A DNA stretch of 64,000 nucleotides from the NCBI GenBank assembly GCA_003550325.1, contig QKWP01000575.1, positions 173,054-237,053 of the forward strand, read 5' to 3'. The DNA comes from Gigaspora rosea (Eukaryota > Glomeromycota > Glomeromycetes > Diversisporales > Gigasporaceae). This document shows, piece by piece, positions 34,869 to 46,990 of the stretch. Positions within the stretch are counted from its first letter, which is position 1, and each line of letters begins with the position of its first letter. The notes under the pieces are model-generated. The model was not told the DNA's origin. It made no database searches and worked only from the letters and a program-made list of their open reading frames with translations. The position numbers and the translations under genes are program-made.

Positions 34869-36614
34869 ATGAAAACTTCTTCTGCTAAAAGAGGTGATGC
34901 AATCAGTGCTGCACTTAAAAAGTTAAATGATTGCCCTCTCGGGTCCAAACCTCCAAGTATTAATAGCTTGGCGAAAGACTTCGGTCTTTCGGAAACTACA
35001 CTTCGGCGTGCAGTTACTAATGGTGGTCCCCCTAAACGTCCGGGTGCACCCAACGTTCTCACCAGTCATGAAGAAAATCAGCTTGTCGGCTACTGCATTA
35101 ACATGCAGAAGCTCGGGTTTGGTTTAACAAAACGAGGGGTTAATCATTGCGTGATGGAAATGATGAAGTTAAATAAACGATCACACCCGTTTGGAGAAGA
35201 TGGGCCAGGTCAAGACTGGTGGGAACGTTTTATGAAGGACCACCCCGAGTTGTCCTTTCGTGTTCCTCAAAACTTATCAGAGGCAAGGGCACAAAAAGCA
35301 AATAAAACTATTGTTGATGACCATTTCAAAAAACTTAAACAAATTATCGATGAAAATTCGCTTTCCGCGGCACAAATATGGAATATGGATGAGACTGGGT
35401 TCGTCATTGTGCCTAAATTAGAAAAGGTTATAGCGAAAAAAGGTGCACGTCAAGTCCACAAAATTGCACAGGGAAATTCTCATGACCATATTTCAGTTGC
35501 GCCCACAATTTCAGCGGATGGATCTTATATTCCACCTTTAATAATTTATAAAGGTGTTCGTACGATTCCTGGTTTACTCGACGGAGCACCACCAGGAACC
35601 GTAATGGGCTTTACAAGCACAGGGTACATGCGTGAAGACCTATTTCAAATGTACCTTGATCATTTTATTCAATCGATCCCTCCTACCCGACCAGTATTAC
35701 TAATGTTAGATGGTCATAGTAGTCACATCAGTTATACAATTGTTGACTTTTGTCGTAACAATGGGATCCTTCTTTATGCACTTCCGCCGCATACAACCCA
35801 TGTTTTGCAACCGTCAGAAATTCCTTTCGCGAAACTAAAAAAAGAATATAGTAAGGCATGTGAAAAATACAGTAATGAAAATGATGGCATGATAGTAAAC
35901 AAACGAACCTTCGCAAGAGCCTTTGGTTTTGCTTTTCTTAATACTTACACCACACAAGCCATTCGTAATGCCTATAAAGCGACGGGTATTTGGCCGTATG
36001 ACCCAAAAGCTATTAGTCCTGACCGTTTAGACCCATCATTAGTAACTGAACGATTCAATATCTCACCTTTGTCTAGTCAATCTTCTATTCAACAAGCCAC
36101 ATCATCTTCGTCGGTTCAAAAGTCTACTAATTCGAAGCATTTTCATTCTACTCGTTCAAATGTTGAACAACTAATAGAAGAAAATATAAAACTTAAGAAT
36201 GAAAATGCTTTATTAAAGTCACAAATTTCAGTAGCAAATGAAGAACTAAATACTTACAAAAATCCTGGGACGTCCTCTCTACGTTCGGTTCTTAAGTACC
36301 CGGTTCCTCGCATTCCAACAGAAAGTTCACAGTCAACTACAGAAGACCAGACCGGGTCTGATCTACCTTCTCCTAGGAAAAAAAGAAAGACACTTCCATT
36401 TTCCCGGCTCCTCACTAGTGAAGAAAGTTGGCGCCAATTAGAAGAAGTGAACAGGGAAGTGGAACGTAAAGCCGACGAAGCGAGACAAAAAAAGGAGCTA
36501 GCAGCCCAAAAAAAGGAGATAGCAGCGCAAAAGAAAGCTGAACGGGAACTTCGTTTGGCACAAAAAAACGAAAAAAGAGCCCAAAAGACTCTTGGAAAGC
36601 AGAAAGGTCTTTAA
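34869..36614 (+). CDS. pogo/Tigger-like transposase
   Basis: A single 581-residue frame. Residues about 5-50 form a Psq-type helix-turn-helix (INSLAKDFGLSETTLRRAV). Residues about 58-125 are a CENP-B/Tc5-type DNA-binding domain (GPGQDWWERFMKDHPELSFR). The DDE_1 nuclease follows with WNMDETGF (first Asp) and LMLDGHSSH (second Asp), then THVLQPSEIPFAKLKKEY. The third acid appears as Glu, 35 residues after the second Asp, where pogo-group proteins usually have Asp in LQPLD. The C-terminal 150 residues are a charged coiled coil with a basic KKRK cluster that could be a nuclear signal. It would cut and paste the surrounding TA-flanked element. No stops or shifts. Confidence 0.92.
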   Translation: MKTSSAKRGDAISAALKKLNDCPLGSKPPSINSLAKDFGLSETTLRRAVTNGGPPKRPGAPNVLTSHEENQLVGYCINMQKLGFGLTKRGVNHCVMEMMKLNKRSHPFGEDGPGQDWWERFMKDHPELSFRVPQNLSEARAQKANKTIVDDHFKKLKQIIDENSLSAAQIWNMDETGFVIVPKLEKVIAKKGARQVHKIAQGNSHDHISVAPTISADGSYIPPLIIYKGVRTIPGLLDGAPPGTVMGFTSTGYMREDLFQMYLDHFIQSIPPTRPVLLMLDGHSSHISYTIVDFCRNNGILLYALPPHTTHVLQPSEIPFAKLKKEYSKACEKYSNENDGMIVNKRTFARAFGFAFLNTYTTQAIRNAYKATGIWPYDPKAISPDRLDPSLVTERFNISPLSSQSSIQQATSSSSVQKSTNSKHFHSTRSNVEQLIEENIKLKNENALLKSQISVANEELNTYKNPGTSSLRSVLKYPVPRIPTESSQSTTEDQTGSDLPSPRKKRKTLPFSRLLTSEESWRQLEEVNREVERKADEARQKKELAAQKKEIAAQKKAERELRLAQKNEKRAQKTLGKQKGL

Positions 36615-36877
36615 AAAAAGAAAGGGAAGTAAAAAAAATTATTTTAATCTTGATAATCTAAATTCGCCAAATTACCCTTTGATCTATTTTTTAGTACTAT
36701 ATGCACAGCAGCGATCTTTACCGATTTTCAATTATTATATCCTTTTTTTTTTTTTTATAGAACTATTCTAAATATTGCATAGTCTCGTGACTTCAAATAT
36801 GTAAAATTTTACACGGGTCAATAAAAAGTTTAATCGATAGCATTGTTAACTTCGCCAAATTACCCCTTTTTACCTTA

Positions 36878-37248
36878 CTATTTACACTAAATGTTAACCA
36901 AATTTAAATAAAAAATATTTATCAATCTTTGATTATATAACTGTCAAATATACAGTATTTTGATTTAAAATTTAAAAAATTATTGCTAAAGGTACAAATA
37001 CCAACCACCTATATATTATCAAAAAATTTTTAATATTTTTTTGAAACAAATAAACAAATTTATACAAATTTGTAGCAATTTTCCGGAAAATTTGCCCAAA
37101 ATTGCTTACAGTTTAAGGGATAACATTGTTAAAAAAAACACTGGTATATTTGAGATAATTTACGAAAATTTTTCATCAATTTATTTAATACATATAAAAA
37201 CATGACTAGAAATTGCAGCAAATACAAGAATGATTGCGAAAAATACAA
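36878..37248. other. Short AT-rich spacer
   Basis: Lies between the pogo-like element and the 3' end of the NBR1-like gene and presumably holds that gene's 3' untranslated region. No feature is recognised. Confidence 0.4.
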
Positions 37249-40200
37249 TTATTCCCATTGCATGAGTAAATTGATCACTTTATCAATATCACCATCAAAG
37301 GCAAGTAAAAGATCGTAAGTCATTTCGGTATCAGTAAAACCCTAAATGTACAGTATTTAATAATTAAAAACCACATTATTTGCAAATTCATAAATAACAA
37401 CAAATCTTTAAACTTACCATTTCGGCTAGTTTTGAAATTTCTTTTTGGTACATTATTTCTTTAATCGGTTCATCTTTAAAATCATCAGAAACAGCAGTGT
37501 TATCTCCACAGGAAGACGTAACAATTGAACTAGTGATCGAGGACCTCACCTCAGAATTTATAAGACTATTTTCCATATCATCATCATCATCATCAGAATC
37601 TTTATCAACAACAATAAAATCTTGAGAAGAATCAGAGACGATAGATGAAGTATCGGATTCATCATCAGAATTAGAAAGTTCAGAATTTAATTCCGAAATA
37701 CTTTCGAGATCTACAATCTCGGATTGCAATTCAGTAGCAGTGGAATTTTGTGATGGAACATTAACTATTTCATCTTCACTAGTAGGAATTGGAGATTGAA
37801 CAGAACTAGTAGCAGATCGAGTTGATTTTTGATCATAATTCAAAACGGGGAAAATCATTGAAGAGGACATGCTCGATGATTGGTCATCGGCTTCAACGTT
37901 AATTTCACACCAAATCTTATGTCCAAATACATTTCCTTCATTATCAGTTAACCTCCAATATCTAAAATTATATATAGTATCAATTAACTAAAAGAATTAA
38001 ATAGAACACATTAGCTGTTAGAATAAAAATAAATATAAAAAAAACTTACGAGACGTAATTTCCAGGTTCAACAGGTGCTTGAAGATCTACAGAGACATAA
38101 ACGCTTTTGCCAGGTTCTAATGAGCCAACTGTGGAACCATAATCATCGCTTTGATCAGATCGTAATGCATCATTGAACATGCGTTGGCCACCAACGAATC
38201 GTACCATAGTATTTTCAGGCCACTAAAGAAATACAATTTTTGATGAATTACAAGTATAAAATAGAAAAACTAGATTATTTTAAATTATAAAAAAACTTAC
38301 GGTAATATCACCATCATTAGACATAGCCCAAACCTTACGGAATTGGGCTTGAGGAGCTAAAGTAGTTCCTTCAGGAAAGTTAACATCACTAATAAACTTA
38401 GCACTTAATCTTTTCTCAGTAGAGAATTCTTCGGAAATATTGAATGGAACATCACAGACTTCATCTTGAGATGTTATATTTGATAAAGGTGAAGAAGGAG
38501 TGGTGACTTGGGTAACATGAGTTTGAATTGTTTCTTTTGCAAGCTTTTCGTGGGACGAGGATGAGACAGTTGGTTTAGTACCTAGAGGATAGTTATACAA
38601 ATCGATTGGTGCACGACTGATTACTTTTTCACTACTGAATAAATAATAATAAAAAAAGGGTTATTTTATGATGATAATAATAAATAATAAATATAAATAA
38701 TTGCGAAAAAAGCTTACGTAGTGTCTTCACTACTAATGGGTCTGATTAAAGGAACGAAAGGGTTTGAGTTCGATGCATCAGAATTAGAATTAACCAAGGA
38801 AGATTGTCTCGGTACGGATTCCATCTCTTTATGAACATTATTTGATTGAGATGGTTGTTTGCGGTCTTTAGAACGGCCAGTCTTTTGTTCAACCTTCGAA
38901 TAAAAGTCATGTAATAATGGTGCATCTGTTCGAAGTCGTTGTGACACGGGTTTTTTGATCTTTATAAAAACATGATTCTCATCGTGCTTGCTAATTGGAT
39001 TTGCTTCACAGTTACCACATAAATCAAAGTCAAAGCAGTTACCACACTAATAAAAATGATAAATGATTAAGTAAGAAATATCAGAATATTTTGTAATTGA
39101 CAATAAATAATAATGGTAAATGATATTAAAAAAAAACTTTTTTTTTTAATACCTTATATCTGACACCGTGAATGGCTTTTCTACAACCATCACATCTAAT
39201 GCCAGGGTGGAATGCGGAATCTGTAAAAGAGAACAAAATTACAACATTTATCGTCAATCAAAAAGTTCAAACTTACTGCATAAAATAACAATTACAGATA
39301 ATAATTACAATAACAGTACCTGGAATTTTTACTTCAGGATCACCGGCTCTGTGAATTTTCATGAAAGTATGACCCGGATGTTGAGTTGGAGCGAGGGCTA
39401 AAAAAATTAAGGTGAAGAAAGAAGGTAGATAATTATTACAAATGATACTCTAATTTTAAACATAATCCTAAAATGATTGAGCAAATATATAGTATAAGAT
39501 TGAAATTTGTTTTCACATACCAATACAGTTATTGCACAAATCAAAATCTGGGCAATTGATACATTTATGACGAATGCCTATGATTACTGACTCACAATAA
39601 TCACAAGTGGCAGAATGATAGTTCGATCCTGATTGATTAATTAAAGAACAATTTAAAAATTATATATAGAGAAAGATAATTTAGAAAATAATTAGACTAC
39701 ACTTTATAAAACTTACCGACTTTACCAAGATTTGTAGACACACGATGAGGACGATTGCGATTTTTTATAGGATAAGGAATGGATATGAAAGTATGATTTG
39801 CATGGACACTCGGAGATTTTGTTTTGCAAGTTTGGCAAAGATCATAGTTTGGACAGTCATCACATTTCCAGCGTACACCACGAATTATCTCTTCACAGTT
39901 ATCACACATAACGTCCTCGTGAACAACGGAATCTATTACATAAATTAATAAAAAAAATGTAAATATAAAGGAAATATTTAGAGAAAATCAAGAAAATCTT
40001 TTAAAACAAACTATTACCTGAAGACATTTGAGATTCTTGTGTTTGTACTTGACGAGTTTCACTAGTTGATGATGAATTTGATGATTTGCTAGCATTCTTA
40101 ATATCTTGAGTGGAATCAACAATAAATTCTGGAGGTTGAGATTTCATGGATTTATTCAAATTTAGATTTAATGAATCTCTTACAAACTCTCTTTCGAGAG

Positions 40201-40897
40201 TACTGCCAACTTGTGTAACAATGTTTTGTACTATGTCTTGTAAATTTTTGATTCCCGGGTTTAGTACACTTTCGAACAGATATTCATGGAAATCATTGTA
40301 GATAGCAATTTTTTCGTTGGAGGTTGGTACTTTGTCTTAAAGAAACAAACCGGGAATGAGACCTCCAACGACAAATAAATGGAATAAAACTATATATATA
40401 AGTCCAATAACATACCTGGATCGGTATCGAGAGAAATATGTTCTGGAGAAGTATGATTAGGTAATTCAGGAAGTTCTTTATTGATAAGAGAAGGTTTTAC
40501 TTCTTCCAAAATCAACTTGATAACAAGACGAGAGTTATCTGTAGAAAGAGACTTATTATGTTCTATGGCTTCCCGTAAGTCGAGGTCGTTGTCAATAGTA
40601 ATTGCATCCCCGTCCTCATCAGTATAACGAATTTTAAAGTTATCAGTCTTTTGAAGTTGAGATAACTAAATATGACAAACCGGAGTTGTAGTTTTAGTAT
40701 GATTTATATAAGGAAGCGGTGAACTTTTATGATTCCATAATAGTAATATTCATGAGTAAACTTTCTAATTTTAACAATACCTTTGAATGTAAAACTTGAT
40801 AAGAAACGTCAGCTATCTTTTGAAATGTAAGGCGACGCAGTACTGCGGGTTCGTTATAACAGGTCACCTTGAAAATAACCACAGTATTGGAATCCAT
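37249..40897 (-). CDS. NBR1: NBR1-type selective autophagy receptor
   Basis: Twelve exons on the minus strand: 40897-40781, 40665-40416, 40335-40018, 39932-39717, 39628-39521, 39397-39320, 39220-39153, 39046-38718, 38634-38301, 38222-38050, 37961-37418 and 37341-37249, all joining in frame. The PB1 domain (residues 1 to about 90) has the acidic OPCA motif YTDEDGDAITIDNDLDLREA. Three ZZ fingers follow (CDNCEE, CDYCES and CDGCRK starts). The NBR1 FW domain has FPEGTTLAPQAQFRKVWAMS, WPENTMVRFVGG and NYVSYWRLTD. A Ser/Asp-rich linker contains a candidate Atg8-interacting motif in QDFIVVDKD. A C-terminal UBA ends LMQWE. The family links cargo to Atg8 on forming autophagosomes. Confidence 0.93.
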
Positions 40898-42539
40898 TGC
40901 AAAGTTATAAATTTTTATTTTTTTTTTATTTTTTTATTTTTTTTTTGTTTCGTGTGATATAAATATATATATACAAAAGAAGAAGAAAATGAAATAAAAA
41001 ACAAAGTATATGTATCAGAAAATAAAAAACGCAAAAGAGGAACCAGATAGTAAAGGAGAAATCAGTTAAAAATGGTAGCTTTTATAAGGAAATTTGGTTG
41101 TGTACAATTGCAAATACTTCCAAAAGAAGTATTCAAAGGGACAATTTGGCCAAGTAAATCGAGGCTTATATTGACCTACGTACGTACGTATATACGTACA
41201 TACGTATGTGCGTACGTACGTATCCAGCTCACAGTTATTTTGATGACGAATACTGGAATAGTTTGCGTTGAGCTTATTCTCGAATATTAACGTTTAACCG
41301 ATGAATAATCATTGGAATTCAAAATCCGTAATTTAACTCCGAAAAACCTATAACGATAACTATAAAGGATAAACTATAAAGGATAACAATCAACGTAATA
41401 AACGATACAGATTACACACTATATAATATATTTGAAAAAGATAAAGCCTATTAGATTAAAGGTAACGATATAGCGGGCTTTACTTGATTAGATGATCGAC
41501 ACAATATGTTACACAATATGTTCCACATAGTGGCGTAACGTTTTGCGGTTACAAAAATGGTTTGGCAGCCACGGAGACGAATTGGCCAAACTCGATACCA
41601 AAAAAAAGCGAAAGAGTACCTTCTGGTCTATAAACTGTCAAAGTAATTTGGTAATCCGCGAAGTAATTCGGAAGTTAGATGAGAGGTATGTTTAAACATT
41701 CAAGTTTAACGTATAGGTACTATAAATTAATTAAACTTGGCAATTTAAGCCGTCTTTTACGTATTTTATGAAAACTTTTCTTTGTAATCACAACTAATAT
41801 AAACCTTGACTATTATTATAGGCTAAGAATATGAAGTTGAGAGTTATAAGGTCAATAGTTTCGTGAGAAGAGTTACAAAGTAGTGGTACTGTAACTGTAT
41901 AACAATTATTAAATAAAATTAAAGATTAGTTTGATATTGGAAAGTTGTTTTTGATTATTTTTTTATTAGCTATTAGTGTTCTAGAATAAGTTCAAACATT
42001 TATTTCTTGAACTTTTCGTTTTTAGTTTATTTTTAAACATTTATTTCTTGAACTTTTCGTTTTTAGTTTATTTTTGAATCTTAATATGTTAGGATTATTT
42101 CTTTAATAAAATTTTGAAATTTTGACCACAACAAGATTATAGTTTTAGATTAAAGTTATTGAGATTTCATTATAAAGACTTCTGCTAAGGTTAATTTTAT
42201 TATCGATAGTTATTTTTATACATATCAGTTTTTTTCTTCGCGACAATTTACAAACTTCGATTAATTTCGATTAACCAATAAAATTTTTACTATATCACGG
42301 GCTGATCTACAAAAATTGGCCAATCAAAATAAAAGCCCGCTATGTTACTCGAGTGTGCAGATCATCATATTCACGTGACAAAAGTAAATTTAAACTTTAA
42401 AATATTTTTATAACTTTAATATTTTTATAACACGAACTAGATTTTGTTAAGTATTATTTTAAACCAATCATCTTTCGAGCTACCCGGTATAGGATAAAAT
42501 TGTAAACTCCAAGTCTACGTTAGGGGGCTCAAATCTGGA
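40898..42539. other. Spacer with a TACG microsatellite and a 41-bp tandem pair
   Basis: Upstream of the NBR1-like gene is a T-rich run (40915-40960) followed by (TACG/CGTA)n-type DNA at about 41176-41222. A 41-bp unit starting AAACATTTATTTCTTGAAC is duplicated in tandem at about 41994-42075. The region before 42540 should contain the promoter of the following gene. No other gene is seen. Confidence 0.6.
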
Positions 42540-43079
42540 ATGTCAACAAAAAGTGCTACCAAGTTTAAAGATTTAAGTCAAGAAGACACAGAATGCCTTA
42601 GGCATGAAAGTGAACGTCGTCTTAAAGCAGCCTGGGCTAACATAATTAAACGCTATCAAAACGTGTCAAACAACGAAACAGACGAGATTGATTTAAGATC
42701 TCAAACGGTTGTTATTAACCGAGGGGTTATTCAAAACTATGATGAGCATAAAGTTGGAACAACGTACGGAATGCATTTTTCAAACGCGCCTATAGAAGAT
42801 GCAGACGATGATACTGTTTGGATATTAGATTATTCTTCTAAAGACAAAGTCGAGAATGACAATAACAAAGAGAGTAATAACAATTCAAATAATTCAAATA
42901 CACAAACAAAAGTTCAAAAACAACTTCAACTGTATTCTATATCAAAAACACCTATCCCAATTCATACAACGAAAATAACTTCACAGGTGAGGCGACTTCA
43001 ACTATATTCCGTGGTTGAATCAGGATCTGAAAGTTCAGAAGAAGAAAATGATAATGATTTAAACCAGTTGATTATTTAA
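42540..43079 (+). CDS. Probable Scm3/HJURP-type CENP-A chaperone
   Basis: A single-exon frame of 179 residues. Residues about 24-60 read RLKAAWANIIKRYQNV, then TDEIDLRSQTVVINRG. This matches the order of the Scm3 core in fungi (a helix with W..I..+Y, then an acidic DEIDL motif followed by an I/V-V-x-x-x-G segment). Scm3 proteins bind the CENP-A/H4 dimer and load it at centromeres. The rest is acidic and Asn-rich, with two similar segments (QLQLYSISKT and RLQLYSVVES), and is likely disordered. Identification rests on this short motif alone. The first ATG is used as start. Confidence 0.55.
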   Translation: MSTKSATKFKDLSQEDTECLRHESERRLKAAWANIIKRYQNVSNNETDEIDLRSQTVVINRGVIQNYDEHKVGTTYGMHFSNAPIEDADDDTVWILDYSSKDKVENDNNKESNNNSNNSNTQTKVQKQLQLYSISKTPIPIHTTKITSQVRRLQLYSVVESGSESSEEENDNDLNQLII

Positions 43080-45428
43080 TCGGCTGATCGATTTCTTATA
43101 AAATAAAATAATTCACGCGTAATATTTTTTATAAAAAAAAAGTTACTTTTTGTATATGTGTATATATCGAGTCAGACTTTCTTGTGTAACATAAAATATA
43201 CTTTATATCATCAGAGATATAGTGCGTACTCAAAGAAAAGTGATACAATATTCTTAGCGCTATAAAACATGAACCATATCACGGTGCTATTGATAGAAGT
43301 CTGGAATTCCGATATTCCAATAAAAATGAGTTTAGATCCGCCTAAGATGCAGAAAGTTCAAGATATCATTGATATTTGAGTCTCGTTCTGATGAAATGTA
43401 CGTTACTTAAATTATTTCATCACTAATTGCTGATTTCTTCATGGGTATTAAGAATAAGTGGTATTTTATGGCTTAGCGTTAGTTGACAGGCCAAATTGTA
43501 TTTGTGTTTTTGAACAAGATTACCAGTCTCGAGAGACCATGATAAAAAAAATTCTGTATGCTTATATAGAGGTTTTTTTTTTTATATTCCAGATATATTA
43601 AAATTTAAATATATACGTAGTAATTAAATATAGGTGTGATTATAAGAAGTTTTAAAAAAATTTGATATATTGATATATATATATATACAGTATATTAATT
43701 GAAATTTGAAGAGTTGATTTTGTATCGATTTAGAATTATATTTTTAATAAATGTTGCTCAAAGACCTGAAATAGAGCCATTTTTACAAATTTTATTAATT
43801 ATTATTTGATATATATAAATAAAATTAGGGAAATTTTATTTTCACTCTAATTAAAGTCACCCGACAATAATAATTAATATTTTATATATATATTATACTA
43901 CAGTATATAATATAAATTCATATAATATCATTAAAATTCATCTACTCTAACCACTAACCAATTTATAGAATCTTTAGTTTGTTTAATTATAGAATTTCCC
44001 ATAAAAATTAACTTTCATAGAAAATCCGCAATTAGTTAAAACCATGTGCTCTATGTTCCATTACACATACAGAGGCTTAAAATTCGGTCCGCAGAACATT
44101 AAGATTAATACGTAGCAAATATATATATTGCGTTGCTCTCTTGGATCTTTGTGATCGTGACCTTTAGGATATCGAATATTAAAAAAATGTACTTGCAAAA
44201 TCATTAATCCGATATTCATCCAGTGGCAGAACAAATTTTAATTAGAAGAATCCAGTGGTCGCCCAGCGGTCACCGGTCTTGAGACCAGTCCAGGTGGCCT
44301 TCATAAATAGTTAAAAAATGGCTATCTTTTATCTAAAAAAAAAGCGGGTTGCATTCGATCATCAGTTAGTTATTAATTTATAAACTTTTCTGTTAGCCAA
44401 TAAAATGATTATATTCTTGGACCATTAAGACCGGACCAAAAAAACATTAAGGACTAGTCTTATTAGAGACTAGAACGGATTAGACCGAACTGATCAATCT
44501 CTAGTAAGAGGTAAATCCTTGCAATTGTGAATTCCAAAAAAGTTTTAAATCCAACTCGTACTGTACAAGAAAATCCTTCAAATTCCAGGTCGAAACTCAT
44601 CGGAATTACGGTTGACTGGACCTGATAGCACATTCATCAAGTAAAATGTCCATCTGATTATAAACAGTTGGTATTGCTTAGTGCTGGGCCAAGATCCGAT
44701 GAATCCCAACCCGAGATTTTGAAAACGATCCTTTAGTTGCATTAGTTATCCAAAAATGCTTTTAGGAAATAACTTGTTTTACGCTTCGTGGAAAGCAATG
44801 AAAGTGCTAAGTGGTTTAGACTTTATACTGTACCAGTAGGATTGGAAATCACTACTGACACTATCTTTATATCTGATATTGTAGAATATCAGATATATAT
44901 TGTACTGTATATCAACACGACTACCGGTAACACGTAAATTGAATTGCCGAGTTTAAGTGAATTTACAAATGGTAAATGAACAAAATAATTATTATACTGT
45001 AGTAGTAAATATCGAAACGTCCAGGATTATTACGTGGAATGATGAATGATGACATTGATGGCGTTTCAAAAGCGACAAACGTCACACAGAATCTGAAACG
45101 GTAGAACGAATTTTAGTTGCATTAAAGGGAATGCATTGATATTGACTTTGTTAAGTTCTAATTTGTAACTATTTTTGGGTTTAAAAAAAAAAAAGGGCGA
45201 CATAGCTAGGGATAAATAAATATTTCAATCGTTTTAACTGGAATATTATAACTTTCAAATTTCCAAATTCGACTAAAAAAAATCTCCTTGGAACGAAATG
45301 TAATATTACTTATACAGTTATACAATCATTATATATCAGATCCGTATGTGTACAAGCGGAGACTTTGTTCCGCTAATACCCAGCGCTTTAAGGTTATAAT
45401 ATTTTTAAAACCAAAGTTAACTAAAGTA
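43080..45428. other. AT-rich spacer, no supported gene
   Basis: About 43696-43805 is the second copy of the repeat at 25893-25990. A less AT-rich patch at 44230-44310 has short self-complementary runs (CACCGGTCTTGAGACCAGTC) but no clear element. No coding region is recognised. Confidence 0.5.
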
Positions 45429-45634
45429 TAGGGATGTTATTGGCTTGGATAGCTTATGTAGTTTAGCCCAAATAAGTCATAACCAAACTATAATTAAACC
45501 ATAATCCACCATAAGCAATTTTTAAACAATAGCTTTAAGCTATAGCTTTTTTGATTTATTTAATTTGTCTTAATTTCAGCTTAGTTTCAAATTGTGGCTA
45601 TAACTGGCTTCGAATGAAGCCAATAACATCCCTA
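45429..45634. mobile_element. 206-bp hAT-type miniature element related to the 49.3-54.0 kb hAT
   Basis: Perfect 18-bp TIRs, TAGGGATGTTATTGGCTT and its complement. The first 11 bases are identical to the TIR of the autonomous-type hAT element at 49347-53999. The interior is non-coding with TAGTTT/AAACTA and AGCTTAAGC-like words. No 8-bp target duplication is visible, so the flanks may have changed. Confidence 0.7.
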
Positions 45635-46120
45635 GATGTTGTTACGTAACAATCTTATTATAAAAATTTTTTGTCCCTAATACATTAAATGGTTTTTCGT
45701 TATAAATTAAATGTTTAGGTCATTACCCTTGCAAAAAGTTGATTGAAATGCAAGTTTTAAAAATAACATAATGATAAAGACAAAATATATAAATATATAT
45801 ATTATGTATATATATAAATAAATAAATATATACATGTATATCGAAATTGTACAGTATATATTACACATATAGCTACGTTAATACATACAAAGCTACATAT
45901 GATTTCATTATGCTTTGATGAATTTTCCTAATAATAAATCACATGACATTTAAATTAGGTATAGGATAAATTTTATTGACTGGAATAGGAAATTTTATAC
46001 GCCTCGTTACTTGGTCTCTCACTGATTTTTTGTGTATAATTCTGATTTCGTTCTTTTATCTCTTTTAGCTATATTATTAATAAGTTTTACCGTGCGCTTG
46101 CTTCATATCTACTTTGAAAC
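45635..46120. other. Upstream spacer of the mS38 gene
   Basis: AT-rich with an AT/TA dinucleotide patch at about 45786-45840. It presumably contains the promoter of the following gene. No site is named. Confidence 0.4.
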
Positions 46121-46990
46121 ATGGCAGCAGTAATGTCTTTGTTTCGCCAACGAGCCCCAACAAACTGTAACAGCCTTGTTAAATACCTGGTTTCAACTTC
46201 TGCGATAAGACTGTATTCATCTTCAAATTCTTCAAATAGTACGAAACGGACAACTACTTCTGCGACTCCTCCAAAACAAGAATTATCTTTCGTTCATGTG
46301 AATCATATTCATCCTCGGGATCTTGCCCAGAGTACTTTTTTTGCTTTACATAGACCTTTACTAACTTTTGGAAGTGAGCAGCCTGCGATGGATAATGTCC
46401 AGCAACAAGAGGAAGAAGGTAATCATTTGTGCATATACCTTATATGTACATACATACATACATATATATATAACATATATATATATATATATGCATATTT
46501 CAAAGTTCTATTTGATTTCCTATAAGCTTTTAGTTAGTTATGATCAAGCTTGGTTTTATTTTTAAATACTAAATTCCCTTATTACTGTATTACATTTATT
46601 CAATTTTTTTAAATAGTATACGAAGATGAATCTTCAAACAATCCTAATCCAATTTCTCTTTCTAATCCACTATCTCCTTATTTAACTTCATCATCATTCC
46701 ATCCTACACAACCTGCAATATCAATTACATCCACCGAATCACAAATGATTGTTAATAGATTTTTTACTGATATAGAATCAAAGGTCAAAAAAGATGGTCA
46801 AACAATATTAAATAATATCACCATAGATGAATCACATAAACAATCCTTCGAAAATGATGAATTGAAAAGGCGAAAACTTAAATTATATTTGACAAACATT
46901 GTGCAAAAAAGAAGATTGAAAATGAACAAGCATAAACATAAAAAATTGAGAAAACGTTTGCGCGCTTTAAGGAAACGTCTTGGGAAATAA
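46121..46990 (+). CDS. Mitochondrial small ribosomal subunit protein mS38 (COX24/AURKAIP1 family)
   Basis: Two exons, 46121-46418 and 46617-46990, joined in frame to about 223 residues. The N-terminus is rich in Arg, Ser and hydrophobics without acids (LFRQRAPTNCNSLVKYLVST), as in a mitochondrial targeting peptide. The middle is Ser/Pro-rich. The last 35 residues form the family's basic block: KMNKHKHKKLRKRLRALRKR followed by LGK at the C-terminus. mS38 (yeast Cox24, human AURKAIP1) is a component of the mitochondrial small ribosomal subunit, and the basic helix contacts rRNA. The 198-bp intron contains an alternating AT tract. Confidence 0.85.

Larger units (their letters stand above)
34431..36875 (+). 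mobile_element. pogo/Tigger-like Tc1/mariner element, apparently complete
   Basis: A 2445-bp unit flanked by TA (34429-34430 and 36876-36877). TIRs start AGGTAAAAAGG, continue with GTAATTTGGC about 11 bp further in, and match at both ends. It encodes one intact transposase (34869-36614). A 181-bp foldback (34458-34638) beginning with another copy of the GGGGTAATTTGGCG motif lies between the left TIR and the gene, and a second inverted TIR-like motif is near 36663. Everything needed for mobility appears present. Confidence 0.88.
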
